A stretch of DNA of 57,848 bases from CAYLLN01 sp036496265 (lineage in GTDB: Bacteria > Planctomycetota > Planctomycetia > Pirellulales > Pirellulaceae). Location: contig DASXLL010000202.1 in NCBI GenBank assembly GCA_036496265.1, forward strand, positions 1-57,848. Reading direction: 5' to 3'. Below the pieces are notes generated by a model. That model worked only from the letters and a program-made list of their open reading frames with translations, ran no database searches and had not been told where the DNA came from. Below are positions 7,942 to 15,634 of this stretch, piece after piece. Each line of letters begins with the position of its first letter. Position 1 is the first letter of the stretch. Made by a program: the position numbers and the translations under genes.

Positions 7942-9345
7942 ATGAACAAGACGGATGGTCGGGTCCAAGTGAATCAGATGAGCGTGGCTTGCCCATGCGG
8001 ACAACGACTCGTCTTGTGGTCTGATTTCGACGGAAATCACATTCAATGCCCGGCCTGCAAGCAGGTCATATCCATTGCGCGGCCATTGCCTCTAAATGGT
8101 CCGGTTCCTGACGACCGCAGTGGTTTTAGCGGGGCAACCTTCAAGTTGCTTTGGACGTTGCTCGGTGTAATTGCGCTCGTTGCTGTGGCATTCGTAGTTC
8201 TCTATTCACGTGCGGTTCATAGGTCACGAACCGACGCGGCAAATCGAAAGTTAACTCTGGCAGTCACAGCAGCGCAAGAATGGATGGCAAAAGGATTGCC
8301 TAGCGACGGTGAGACAGCGGAGCGCGAGTTGTCGAATGCGATTTCTGATCAAGATACGACTATTCGATCCACAGCCGAACCGATGTTGGATCAAGTCCGT
8401 CAGCGTCGGGAGGAGTACGCGAAAAAGGCTGAAACCCGGCAGGCACAACAGCGGGCTACTGCTGTTTTGGTCGATGCGAAGCGACTGTTGGACGCTAACC
8501 GAATCTCGGATGCTATCAATCAGCTGGAAAAGTATGTGGCCGACCCAAACGCCTCTGAACGAACTCAAGCGGATCGCCTTCTTGCGGAAGCGAGAATCGC
8601 TGTCTCTGACGAAGCAACGCTCAATGCATTGGTCGCAATGAATGCCTCATCCTTTGAACGCGCACGGGCTTCATCCCAAATCGAGGATGGTAAAGTCTTC
8701 GATCCTACGCTGCTCACCGCCCGCGCGGAAACGATTCGACGGAACTTTGGCCAGGCAGCCCGTAAACGCGAGGAGATTAATGCGGCCGAGGAGAGACGGC
8801 GGGAAGATGCTAGGATCGCCGAGGAAGAACGCTTGAAGGCCGTGCGCCTGGCTGAGGTCGCACGAGAGCGTGAGGGAGCAGAACGACGGCAAGCAGAACT
8901 TGCACGCGAGCGAGCGGCAGAGGAAGCTCGCAGGGCCGAGGTCGAATTGCTAAGAAATCCACCGGCGGTGAGCTTCAAGGACTTGGTCAATTTCCCAGAG
9001 GATTACATGGAGAAGCCCGTCAAGGTGAGTGGCGTATGGTTTCACGGTGACTTGAATAGACAGGAGAAACAGCCTCTGTTTGCGGCCACTGTCGAAAGCG
9101 ATGACGGTAAATACGCCCTTGGCCATCTATCCCTAATGGAGAGAGGTCTGAATTTTGTTGTCTCCGAGAATTTTGGACGGGCACTCGATTTGGCATTTGA
9201 GGCACGGTCAAAAACTCGCACGAACCTCTGCTGCGTAATTAGCAAAATTGGTGACGCAAAAATTGCGAAGATCTATCGAATCGAAGTACTTAATTTGAGT
9301 GGCGGCGTGGTCCGTTCTCTTGAAGACGAGAAACCGCGAGACTAG
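7942..9345 (+). CDS. Zinc-ribbon, single-pass membrane, coiled-coil protein with C-terminal OB-like domain
   Basis: 467 aa, no family recognised. Residues 17-39 hold a CxC...CxxC zinc ribbon (C17, C19, C36, C39). A single transmembrane segment follows at about 66-90 (LLWTLLGVIALVAVAFVVL). Then a long helical region contains TPR-like spacing (VDAKRLLDANRISDAINQLE) and a highly charged Glu/Arg/Ala coiled coil (about 275-335). The last ~120 residues look like a beta-rich domain (VKVSGVWFHGDLN, KIYRIEVLNL), perhaps OB-fold. The ATG at 7942 places the zinc ribbon near the N-terminus; an upstream in-frame start would add a non-conserved-looking 30 residues. The architecture suggests a cytoplasmic ribbon and an extracytoplasmic coil. 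Confidence 0.8.
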   Translation: MNKTDGRVQVNQMSVACPCGQRLVLWSDFDGNHIQCPACKQVISIARPLPLNGPVPDDRSGFSGATFKLLWTLLGVIALVAVAFVVLYSRAVHRSRTDAANRKLTLAVTAAQEWMAKGLPSDGETAERELSNAISDQDTTIRSTAEPMLDQVRQRREEYAKKAETRQAQQRATAVLVDAKRLLDANRISDAINQLEKYVADPNASERTQADRLLAEARIAVSDEATLNALVAMNASSFERARASSQIEDGKVFDPTLLTARAETIRRNFGQAARKREEINAAEERRREDARIAEEERLKAVRLAEVAREREGAERRQAELARERAAEEARRAEVELLRNPPAVSFKDLVNFPEDYMEKPVKVSGVWFHGDLNRQEKQPLFAATVESDDGKYALGHLSLMERGLNFVVSENFGRALDLAFEARSKTRTNLCCVISKIGDAKIAKIYRIEVLNLSGGVVRSLEDEKPRD

Positions 9346-9387
9346 ACACGCAATCCACGACTCGGGATTCCGATGGGCGAGCCGCTG

Positions 9388-9612
9388 TCAGGGCTTGGCC
9401 TGGATTTTCCTCGCACCGAACTCTTTGTCGATCGCAGCCAAGTCTTCAATGAGTTCGCCCAGTCTGTATTCATCAAACAATCGATCTGGTTGCTGAATGT
9501 TTTCTAGTTCTTGCGCTATGCAGTTCGCGCGCTCCTGGCGAGTTGCCCCTTTGCTGGCAATGTACGCCCGAAGGTTGGAGACGGCGTCGCGGAAAGTCTG
9601 CGTTGTGGACAT
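9388..9612 (-). CDS. Small hypothetical protein
   Basis: 74 aa with a mostly helical, amphipathic composition (FRDAVSNLRAYIASKG, LIEDLAAIDKEFGARK). No family recognised and no clear ribosome binding site. It is kept because its amino-acid composition is that of a soluble protein and the stretch has no competing frame. It is convergent with the zinc-ribbon protein gene. Confidence 0.5.
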   Translation of the reverse strand: MSTTQTFRDAVSNLRAYIASKGATRQERANCIAQELENIQQPDRLFDEYRLGELIEDLAAIDKEFGARKIQAKP

Positions 9613-9961
9613 GATTATTCAGCAGTAGGGCTTTGTAATTGACTTCATGATTAGAACTGGCAACGTCCGGCCGTGAAAGCATGCCCCGTTGCCGAGCGGC
9701 GAGCTTACCGCGGTCGGCTTTTCTCAAGGCCGGTGGTTTTGGCTCACGAATTGCGGCCCGATGGGCATGGAAGCCGAATGTGTTGGATCTTTTACTCAGG
9801 CCGCTGGCCTGGGCTATCGAATTATGGCCCTGTGGGCCTAAAGACCGAGAAGTTTAGTGTTGTGGTCGTGATACCGGCGGCTGAGCCGTCAGGCTTTATG
9901 TCTTCGCCGCTTCGCGGCAAGGTTTTTTTGGGCCGGCTAGCGCGCGAGTACGATGTAGGGC
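9613..9961. other. 349-base gap with imperfect direct repeats
   Basis: Most of this gap is repeat debris (see 9727-9840), ending in GGCTGAGCCGTCAGGC-like arms near 9880-9895. No promoter or RNA gene was recognised. Confidence 0.5.
9727..9840. repeat. Two imperfect ~43-base direct repeats of a dispersed element
   Basis: The units at about 9727-9770 and 9798-9840 share the pattern AGGCCG.TGG, then TGGGCT or TGGCTC, then CGAATT, then GGCCC and TGGGC. The second unit also contains AGGCC/GGCCT self-complementary arms. It is probably a dispersed planctomycete intergenic element. Confidence 0.6.
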
Positions 9962-10243
9962 ATGAACTCACCCGAATCCCTTTGCCGCTCCTGCGACTGG
10001 ATGCGACTGATCACTTCTGGCCGCGGGTCGCAATTTGTGTTGTGCAGGAAGTCGCAGGATGATCCGCGGTTTGCCAAGTATCCGCCGCAGCCGATTGTGA
10101 GATGCAGTGGATACCAAGCGGCACTACCACTGAATGCGCCACCCGACGGCGATCAGGCTGCCGAGGGCAACAATGAAAAGCCCCAGCCCAGCGATGATCC
10201 ACCTGGCGGCCGTCGCGCCGACGGACTCGACCAAAAGACGTGA
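9962..10243 (+). CDS. Small Cys-containing conserved-type protein
   Basis: 93 aa. The first ~52 residues have a regular Cys pattern: C8xxC11, then FVLCRKS and VRCSGYQ, with the phrase QDDPRFAKYPPQP between. This looks like a small metal-binding domain that I recall as common in planctomycetes, but I cannot name a family. The last ~40 residues are low-complexity (DGDQAAEGNNEKPQPSDDPP) and overlap an opposite-strand gene. The natural stop may have been lost. No clear Shine-Dalgarno sequence. Confidence 0.6.
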   Translation: MNSPESLCRSCDWMRLITSGRGSQFVLCRKSQDDPRFAKYPPQPIVRCSGYQAALPLNAPPDGDQAAEGNNEKPQPSDDPPGGRRADGLDQKT

Positions 10244-10351
10244 TTTGGTGAGCTGCATCAGCAGGGAGGATCGAAAGATCGCACCGCCAATGAGCAAGCA
10301 GCCGATCGCGATAGCCACCAGCCCAACAAAAATATCCTGAATCGGTCGCAT
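10124..10351 (-). CDS. Small two-helix membrane protein
   Basis: 75 aa with two clear transmembrane segments (IFVGLVAIAIGCLLIGGAIF and WIIAGLGLFIVALGSLIAVG) joined by a short charged loop. Function unknown. It lies just downstream of the nagA-like gene on the same strand, separated only by the dispersed palindrome at 10355-10411. It overlaps the 3' part of the plus-strand small gene (10124-10243). The helix pattern makes it likely to be real. Confidence 0.65.
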   Translation of the reverse strand: MRPIQDIFVGLVAIAIGCLLIGGAIFRSSLLMQLTKSRLLVESVGATAARWIIAGLGLFIVALGSLIAVGWRIQW

Positions 10352-10354
10352 ACA

Positions 10355-10411
10355 GTGGGGTAGGCTTCTAGCCTGCCATTTAGATTACGGCAGGCTGGAA
10401 GCCTGCCCCAC
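10355..10411. repeat. Dispersed inverted repeat, GGCAGGCT/AGCCTGCC type, supplies nagA 3' end
   Basis: Two 23-base arms (10355-10377 and 10389-10411) are imperfect reverse complements, starting GTGGGG and ending CCCCAC. Each arm carries its own AGGCT...AGCCT dyad. The nagA stop (complement of TTA at 10385-10387) lies between the arms, and the right arm encodes the protein's last residues GQASSLP. A half copy lies at 19782-19808. Confidence 0.85.
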
Positions 10412-11536
10412 GACGTAAGTCTGACGAATGTTAAGCGGCTTATCGGGAGCCATTGGCAGATCGAAGAGAAACAAATTCGCAGGAGCGCCGACTTGGAGGC
10501 CCGGATGGTCGAGGCCAATGATTTTTGCCGGTCGCAAGCTGGCAATTTCAATCGCGGTTTTCAAATCGACACCTGCAAAACGCATGATGTTGGTGACGCA
10601 GGCGTGGATGGGTAGCGATGCGCCGGCGAGGATGTCGGGCTGGCCGGCGGGGACGAGCTTGCCGCTGGGAAGCACTTCGAGGTCGCCAAGACCGGTTTGG
10701 TAGCGGCCGGGCGGCATGCCGCCCATGGAGGTGATATCGCTGACGAGGACGATTCGCTCGGGCGTCTTGGCCCGGACCATGGATTTGACGACAGCGGGCG
10801 GGAGATGATGGCCATCGACAATGAGGCTGGCGATGAGGCGATCTTCGGCGAGCTGGTCCCAGATGTAGTTGGGGTGGCGCTTGATTTGGGGATGAGCGCC
10901 GTTGCCCAGATGCGTGCTCATCGACGCTCCAGCATCGACAGCGGATTTAATTTGGTCGGTCGTCGCCTTGGTATGGCCGATGGCGACGACAACGCCGCTG
11001 GCTACGGCCCGGCGAATGAAGTCGGGCGATTGATCATATTCGGGTGAGGCGGTTGTGAGCTTGATTCGGCCTTCGGCGGCTTCTTGGAAGCGTTGGAACT
11101 CGTCCCAATCGGGAGGGCGGACGTGCTGCTTGGGGTGTGCTCCGCGAGGGCCGTCGTCGGGACAGATGAAGGGGCCTTCGAGATGGATTCCGGGGATGCG
11201 GGCGGCGACTTCGGGAAGTTCGCGGATCGCTTTGGCGATCGTGCCGAGGCCGTGCTGCAAAACATCGTGGCTATCCGTCGTGCACGTCGCCAAAAAAGCG
11301 GTGACGCCGAACTGATCCTGCGAGAGCGCAACTTGCCGGACTTTTTCGACCGTCAGCGCGCGGTCGTTGAACTCAATACCGCCGAAGCCGTTGATTTGGA
11401 GATCGATCAGGCCGGGGGCGACGATGGGAAGCGACGAGTTATCAGCCGCGGGCTCGATCCGGCTAATGCGGCCAGATTCGATTTGGATGGAAACCGGGGC
11501 GAGCGTGTCGTAGCGGCGGGCGACCAGGGTAGTCAT
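10385..11536 (-). CDS. nagA: N-acetylglucosamine-6-phosphate deacetylase (NagA-like amidohydrolase)
   Basis: 383 aa. Converts GlcNAc-6-phosphate to glucosamine-6-phosphate and acetate in amino-sugar and cell-wall recycling. Visible landmarks: APGLIDLQINGFGG near residue 40, the metal-site HLEGPFICPDDGPRGAHP, VVAIGHTKAT, STHLGNGAH, and the catalytic Asp in LVSDITSMGG. No other nag genes (nagB, nagK) are adjacent. It is transcribed divergently from cstA across a 104-base spacer holding an inverted repeat. The protein's last seven residues are encoded by a dispersed palindrome rather than by family-conserved sequence. Confidence 0.9.
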   Translation of the reverse strand: MTTLVARRYDTLAPVSIQIESGRISRIEPAADNSSLPIVAPGLIDLQINGFGGIEFNDRALTVEKVRQVALSQDQFGVTAFLATCTTDSHDVLQHGLGTIAKAIRELPEVAARIPGIHLEGPFICPDDGPRGAHPKQHVRPPDWDEFQRFQEAAEGRIKLTTASPEYDQSPDFIRRAVASGVVVAIGHTKATTDQIKSAVDAGASMSTHLGNGAHPQIKRHPNYIWDQLAEDRLIASLIVDGHHLPPAVVKSMVRAKTPERIVLVSDITSMGGMPPGRYQTGLGDLEVLPSGKLVPAGQPDILAGASLPIHACVTNIMRFAGVDLKTAIEIASLRPAKIIGLDHPGLQVGAPANLFLFDLPMAPDKPLNIRQTYVVGQASSLP

Positions 11537-11585
11537 TTCAAAAACAAGGCGCGATTGCGGAAAATGGCGATAATAACGTAGGCTT

Positions 11586-11632
11586 AAGTGTAACCATTCA
11601 CTTCTGTTGCGCGCTCAAAGGCACTTACACTT
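11586..11632. promoter_or_regulatory. Inverted repeat in the nagA/cstA divergent spacer
   Basis: AAGTGTAA (11586-11593) and its exact reverse complement TTACACTT (11625-11632) flank 31 bases in the 104-base spacer between the two divergent genes. A shorter dyad, AAGTG with CACTT, overlaps the left arm. This is a candidate operator controlling one or both genes. The regulator is unknown. Confidence 0.35.
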
Positions 11633-11640
11633 TCGTTGCC

Positions 11641-13485
11641 ATGAATCTGCTGTTTATCGTTCTGCCGTCGGCCCTCATCTTGCTTGTTGCCTACTTTACA
11701 TATGGCAAGCTGCTGTCACGGCTGTTTGAGCTCAATCCGGCGCGGAAAACACCGGCGTATGAGCTGCAGGACGGGCTGGATTTTGAGCCGCTCGATCCTT
11801 CGTCGCTGGTGCCGCAACATTTTTCGGCGATTGCGGCGGCGGGGCCGATCGTGGGGCCGATCCTGGCGGGGCTGACGTTTGGCTGGCTGCCGGCACTGCT
11901 GTGGATTTTGATCGGCTGCGTTTTCATCGGCGGGGTACATGACTTTAGCGCTCTGGTCGCGTCGATTCGCCATAAAGCCCGATCGATCGCGGAAGTGGTT
12001 CGCGAGAACATGAGCCGGCGGTCGTACTTGCTGTTTCTGGCGTTCATTTGGCTGGCGCTGGTTTATATCATCGTGGCGTTTACGGACGTGACGGCGACTT
12101 CGTTCATCGGTCCGCCAACGGGCGATAACGGAAACGTCGGTGGTGGAGCAATCGCCAGCGCGTCGGCCATTTATCTGGTGTTGACGATCCTGATGGGCGC
12201 GTGCCTGCGGTATCTGAAGATGGGGATGAATCAGGCGACGGCGCTGTTCATTGTGCTGGTTGCGGCGGCGATCATCGCCGGGCCGTACATTCCTTTTGAC
12301 CTCGCGACGCGTATCTATCGTCCCGCCGAAGGCGCCTCAGCCGAGCTGTATGCGGCAGCCGCACAGCACGACGGGAACGCGATCGCGACGATTTCACAGG
12401 CTCGCAAAACATGGGACGTGTTGCTGCTGGTGTATTGCTTGCTCGCGGGCATGGCGCCGGTGTGGATGATTTTGCAGCCGCGAGGGCAGCTGGGCGGATA
12501 TTTCCTGTATTTCGCGCTTGGGGCGGGGGCGATTGGTCTGGTGCTGGGTGGCGGCCAGGTTCAATATCCGGCGTTCCGGGGCTGGGAGGCGGCGCTGCCA
12601 CGGGCGGGCGCTCCGATGCAACTGCTCTGGCCGATGTTGTTTATCACGATTGCCTGCGGGGCTTGTTCCGGATTTCACTCGCTGATTGCGTCGGGCACGA
12701 CATCGAAGCAGCTCAAGAATGAAGGCGATGCGACCGTCGTGGGCTATGGCACAATGCTCATGGAAGGAATGGTCGCGATCGTGTCGCTGTGCTGCGTGAT
12801 GATGTTCCCGTTCGGATCCAACGAACTTTCGGGCAGCCCCAATCAGATTTATGCCCATGGCATCTCGCGATTCTTGAGCGCAGTGCATCTGCCGCAAGGC
12901 ATTGGCATGTCGTTCGCGCTGATGGCTTTTGCCACGTTCGTGTATGACACGCTGGATGTTTGCACCCGTTTGGGCCGTTTCATCTTGCAGGAGTTGACTG
13001 GGCTGCATAATTGGTTTGGCCGCATTCTGGGGACTGGACTGACTGCCGGCGTGCCAATTTATTTCCTGATGGTAGCGCCCAATGTGGTCTATCGGGAAAC
13101 CGGTGCGCCGGTGGCTCCCGAGCCCGTGTGGCTGATTTTTTGGAATCTTTTCGGCGCGAGCAACCAACTGCTCGCGGCGCTGACGTTGCTCGGGGTCACG
13201 GTTTGGCTGTGGCGGACCTACAAAGCGCCGTGGGTGTGGTTCGTCACCGGTGTGCCGACGGTTTGGATGTATGTGATGAGCACGTGGGCGCTGTGCTTGA
13301 TGACGCTGCCGAAGTTTGTGGCCGGCGGCAAGATGCTTGCGCCGACCGATCCGGTTCCCTGGATCGGACTGGTGCTGATCGTGCTGGCGGTTTTAATGCT
13401 GATTGAGGCAATTCGAATTCTCTTGACGCTGGGCACGCCGCCGGCGGCAAAGGTCGAGGCGATTCCGGCGGCAGCTGCTTCGTAG
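11641..13485 (+). CDS. cstA: Carbon starvation protein A family transporter
   Basis: 614-aa polytopic membrane protein of the CstA family (peptide or pyruvate transporters). Family-typical stretches are visible: PQHFSAIAAAGPIVGPILAG (about residues 58-77), GGVHDFSALVASIRHKARSI (about 97-116), SGFHSLIASGTTSKQL (about 344-359), and FVYDTLDVCTRLGRFILQE. There are many hydrophobic segments throughout. The ATG at 11641 precedes a typical first helix. It diverges from nagA, which may link uptake of wall-derived peptides with amino-sugar use, but this is inference from position. Confidence 0.93.
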   Translation: MNLLFIVLPSALILLVAYFTYGKLLSRLFELNPARKTPAYELQDGLDFEPLDPSSLVPQHFSAIAAAGPIVGPILAGLTFGWLPALLWILIGCVFIGGVHDFSALVASIRHKARSIAEVVRENMSRRSYLLFLAFIWLALVYIIVAFTDVTATSFIGPPTGDNGNVGGGAIASASAIYLVLTILMGACLRYLKMGMNQATALFIVLVAAAIIAGPYIPFDLATRIYRPAEGASAELYAAAAQHDGNAIATISQARKTWDVLLLVYCLLAGMAPVWMILQPRGQLGGYFLYFALGAGAIGLVLGGGQVQYPAFRGWEAALPRAGAPMQLLWPMLFITIACGACSGFHSLIASGTTSKQLKNEGDATVVGYGTMLMEGMVAIVSLCCVMMFPFGSNELSGSPNQIYAHGISRFLSAVHLPQGIGMSFALMAFATFVYDTLDVCTRLGRFILQELTGLHNWFGRILGTGLTAGVPIYFLMVAPNVVYRETGAPVAPEPVWLIFWNLFGASNQLLAALTLLGVTVWLWRTYKAPWVWFVTGVPTVWMYVMSTWALCLMTLPKFVAGGKMLAPTDPVPWIGLVLIVLAVLMLIEAIRILLTLGTPPAAKVEAIPAAAAS

Positions 13486-13573
13486 AACGGTTGGCCGGCG
13501 GCCTGTGGCTTTGGAATCGCTGCCCTGCTAAATTGCTCGCATCCGCAACCTTTCACTCCGGGCGAGCAAGCGC

Positions 13574-14062
13574 ATGTCGCTGTTTGAAGACAACCGGTAT
13601 CAGTGGCGCGAGACGTACTTCGTGCTGTTTGATTACAAGCAGCGGCCGAAAGCCTCGGATGCCAAACGGCTGCTGACTGAGCTTGGTCCGCGGATGGAAA
13701 TCCAGGAAATTACGGAAAACGCGGATGGCCTTCTGGAATCGATGACGGTGTTTTCGCACTCTGACGCGGCCGCCATGGACATTACCTACGTCGAGGGCGA
13801 GGAAGTCAAAGAGCAGGTCATTCAGTTGCGGCAAGAGTGGAAGGGCAAACAGGCCGGCGGCAAGGAGAAGCCGCATTTGGAGCGTGCCATGCACGCCAAT
13901 GCCCGGTTCGATGTCTATCACTTCGAGGAAATCACTGGTTTTCCCGACGAAGAGGACGACGGCCCGCTGGACCCTGGCACGCTATTGCTGGTCCTGAATA
14001 AGCTGGCCCGGCTGTGCCACGGCGAAGCGCTCGATCCGCAGACAGGCGAGTTACTAGAATAG
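13574..14062 (+). CDS. Conserved-type hypothetical protein
   Basis: 162 aa, soluble, acidic. It begins SLFEDNRYQWRETYFVLFDY and alternates strands and helices. The middle contains ITYVEGEEVKEQVIQLRQEW, and the tail has FPDEEDDGPLDPGTLLLVLNKLARLCHG. No catalytic motif or family recognised. The start ATG follows GGCGAGCAAGCGC, a weak ribosome site. It lies 88 bases downstream of cstA on the same strand and may share its transcript. Confidence 0.75.
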   Translation: MSLFEDNRYQWRETYFVLFDYKQRPKASDAKRLLTELGPRMEIQEITENADGLLESMTVFSHSDAAAMDITYVEGEEVKEQVIQLRQEWKGKQAGGKEKPHLERAMHANARFDVYHFEEITGFPDEEDDGPLDPGTLLLVLNKLARLCHGEALDPQTGELLE

Positions 14063-14075
14063 ACTTTTGCAACAC

Positions 14076-14570
14076 CTATTCCGCTTGCTTATTGCGTTCG
14101 TCGAGCAGTGCTTGTAATTCCGACAACACCTCAAAATCCTTTGGGCGGCCGGCCGCTCGTTTTAACTGAATCAGCTTTTCCAGCGTGACGATGCGCACCG
14201 GCATTCCGTATATTTCGCCGATTATCGTAAATGGCAAAACTTGCTCATACGTGCCTCCTCCGGTTACCTCGCCCAATAAGTCAAGGAACCCCAAAGTCGT
14301 CGAGAGCGTGAAATTCAACCCCGCTTTGAGTGTCGCAGCGTCCCACAGAAATGGAAGACCGCGAGGGGCACCACGTGGATAGGGTTCAAAGTCTCGTAGA
14401 GCGTTAATGATCCGCTGTAAATTCTCCCCGGATCGCGCGCAAAGCACATCCACATCGAATGTGGTACGCGCCACGCCATGTGCGCTCGCCGCCCCTCCGC
14501 CAATGAGGATAAAGTCAACGCCAGCCCGATGTAACAGCGGAATCAGCTCGCGAAAATTCGCAGGTTTCAT
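14076..14570 (-). CDS. Nucleotidyltransferase-fold protein (AbiEii/MNT-like)
   Basis: 164 aa. The minimal nucleotidyltransferase signature GGGAASAHG...TFDVDVL (about residues 22-41) gives the GG loop and the D-x-D metal-binding pair. The C-terminal part has VRIVTLEKLIQLKRAAGRPKD, as seen in AbiEii-type and related nucleotidyltransferases that act as toxins or tRNA/protein modifiers. The start overlaps the end of the upstream 87-aa gene by four bases. The pair is probably toxin-antitoxin-like; the target is unknown. Confidence 0.8.
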   Translation of the reverse strand: MKPANFRELIPLLHRAGVDFILIGGGAASAHGVARTTFDVDVLCARSGENLQRIINALRDFEPYPRGAPRGLPFLWDAATLKAGLNFTLSTTLGFLDLLGEVTGGGTYEQVLPFTIIGEIYGMPVRIVTLEKLIQLKRAAGRPKDFEVLSELQALLDERNKQAE

Positions 14571-14830
14571 GCGGCATCCGGTTCGTGGCCCGGTTCTCTG
14601 GCAGTCGTCTCGCGCATGCGTTTACCAGCCGCCTGTAGTTCCTCAACGAACTCCGCGAACTTATCGAACTGCTCGAAACGCTCGGCGATCGTAAGCTTTA
14701 AATTCTCGCGCAGCATCGTCCGATCAACGTCCTTCTTATACGCCTCGATCACCGGATCATAAAAATCGGGCGGGGGCGGCTCCCAAGAGGTGCCGAGCGG
14801 TATAATCTCGTCGTTCACACGATTTGCCAT
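14567..14830 (-). CDS. Small partner of the nucleotidyltransferase
   Basis: 87 aa, charged and mostly helical (NLKLTIAERFEQFDKFAEFVEELQAAG), with an N-terminal Pro-rich SWEPPPPDFYDPVIEAY. No DNA-binding motif is evident. Its stop overlaps the nucleotidyltransferase start (ATGA). By position it would be an antitoxin or specificity partner. In related pairs the first gene often encodes such a small helical protein. Function is not established. Confidence 0.72.
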   Translation of the reverse strand: MANRVNDEIIPLGTSWEPPPPDFYDPVIEAYKKDVDRTMLRENLKLTIAERFEQFDKFAEFVEELQAAGKRMRETTAREPGHEPDAA

Positions 14831-15004
14831 GCTCGTTTTCCCTTCTCGCCAATTTTGAATTCTACTCGGTTTTGCACCGCCTGGCTGAGTGGAAGACCCT
14901 CTACGGAAAAAAGTCCGCCTTTATATTTTGCTGATTTGTCAATGCGACGTAACGGCAGGTCACCTATGTGGCCAAACTACTAATGGCAAGGACCGCAAAA
15001 CGCC

Positions 15005-15541
15005 ATGATTGATATCCCGGCAGTTCCGTTCGATTTTGCGTCGGTCGTCAATGATTCGCAGGCCCATATTCGGGCTTATATCGCGGGTTTGGGCGTGCCG
15101 CGGCACGATGTGGATGACGTTGCCCAGGATGTGTTTGTGGAGTTATACCGGTTTTCGGACCGGATTCCGCCGAACATTCCGGTCAAGCAATGGCTGAAGG
15201 GAATTGCTCGCAATCTGTGCATGAACTACTTCCGCCGCACCAGCCGGCGGCAGCGGCTGCAGCGGGAGGCGCTCGTGGAGATTTTTTTGCGGGCGGAGAA
15301 AAAACAGTCAGCCGTACTGTCCGAAGGGCCGGTGGGACGGGCGCTCGACGGGTGCTGCGAGAAACTGTCGCCGGAAAGCCAGCGACTGCTGGCCTTGCGT
15401 TACGAACAGGAACTGCCGAGCCACATCATTGCAGAACGACTGCAAACGACGGCCGAGGCGGTGCGAATTGCGTTGTTTCGGATTCGCACCACGCTGAAGG
15501 CTTGTATTGGCAAGAGCCTGACCGTTGATGGATCGTCATAG
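15005..15541 (+). CDS. ECF-type RNA polymerase sigma factor
   Basis: 178 aa. Region 2 is visible as DVDDVAQDVFVELYRFSDRIP (residues 35-55) followed by VKQWLKGIARNLCMNYFRR. Region 4 is LSPESQRLLALRYEQELPSH then IIAERLQTTAEAVRIALFRIR. The sequence resembles the Rhodopirellula/Verrucomicrobium sigma family. It is followed, after 93 bases, by a FecR-domain membrane protein that is its likely partner regulator. No separate anti-sigma gene is present. Confidence 0.9.
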   Translation: MIDIPAVPFDFASVVNDSQAHIRAYIAGLGVPRHDVDDVAQDVFVELYRFSDRIPPNIPVKQWLKGIARNLCMNYFRRTSRRQRLQREALVEIFLRAEKKQSAVLSEGPVGRALDGCCEKLSPESQRLLALRYEQELPSHIIAERLQTTAEAVRIALFRIRTTLKACIGKSLTVDGSS

Positions 15542-15634
15542 GCCGGAACGATCGCCCTTGTGGTGGTTGAATTCGGTCGGGATCGCTCAGATGAGCGATC
15601 CTAGACACGGATGTTTCCTTTTGTGAGAAGAACG

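Noticed and set aside
12394..13167. 257-codon minus-strand open frame opposite cstA
   Set aside because: Antisense of a clear CstA coding region; no domain is recognisable.
13486..13573. Possible terminator after cstA
   Set aside because: GGCCGGCGGCC is GC-rich and partly self-complementary but has no T tract and a poor stem.
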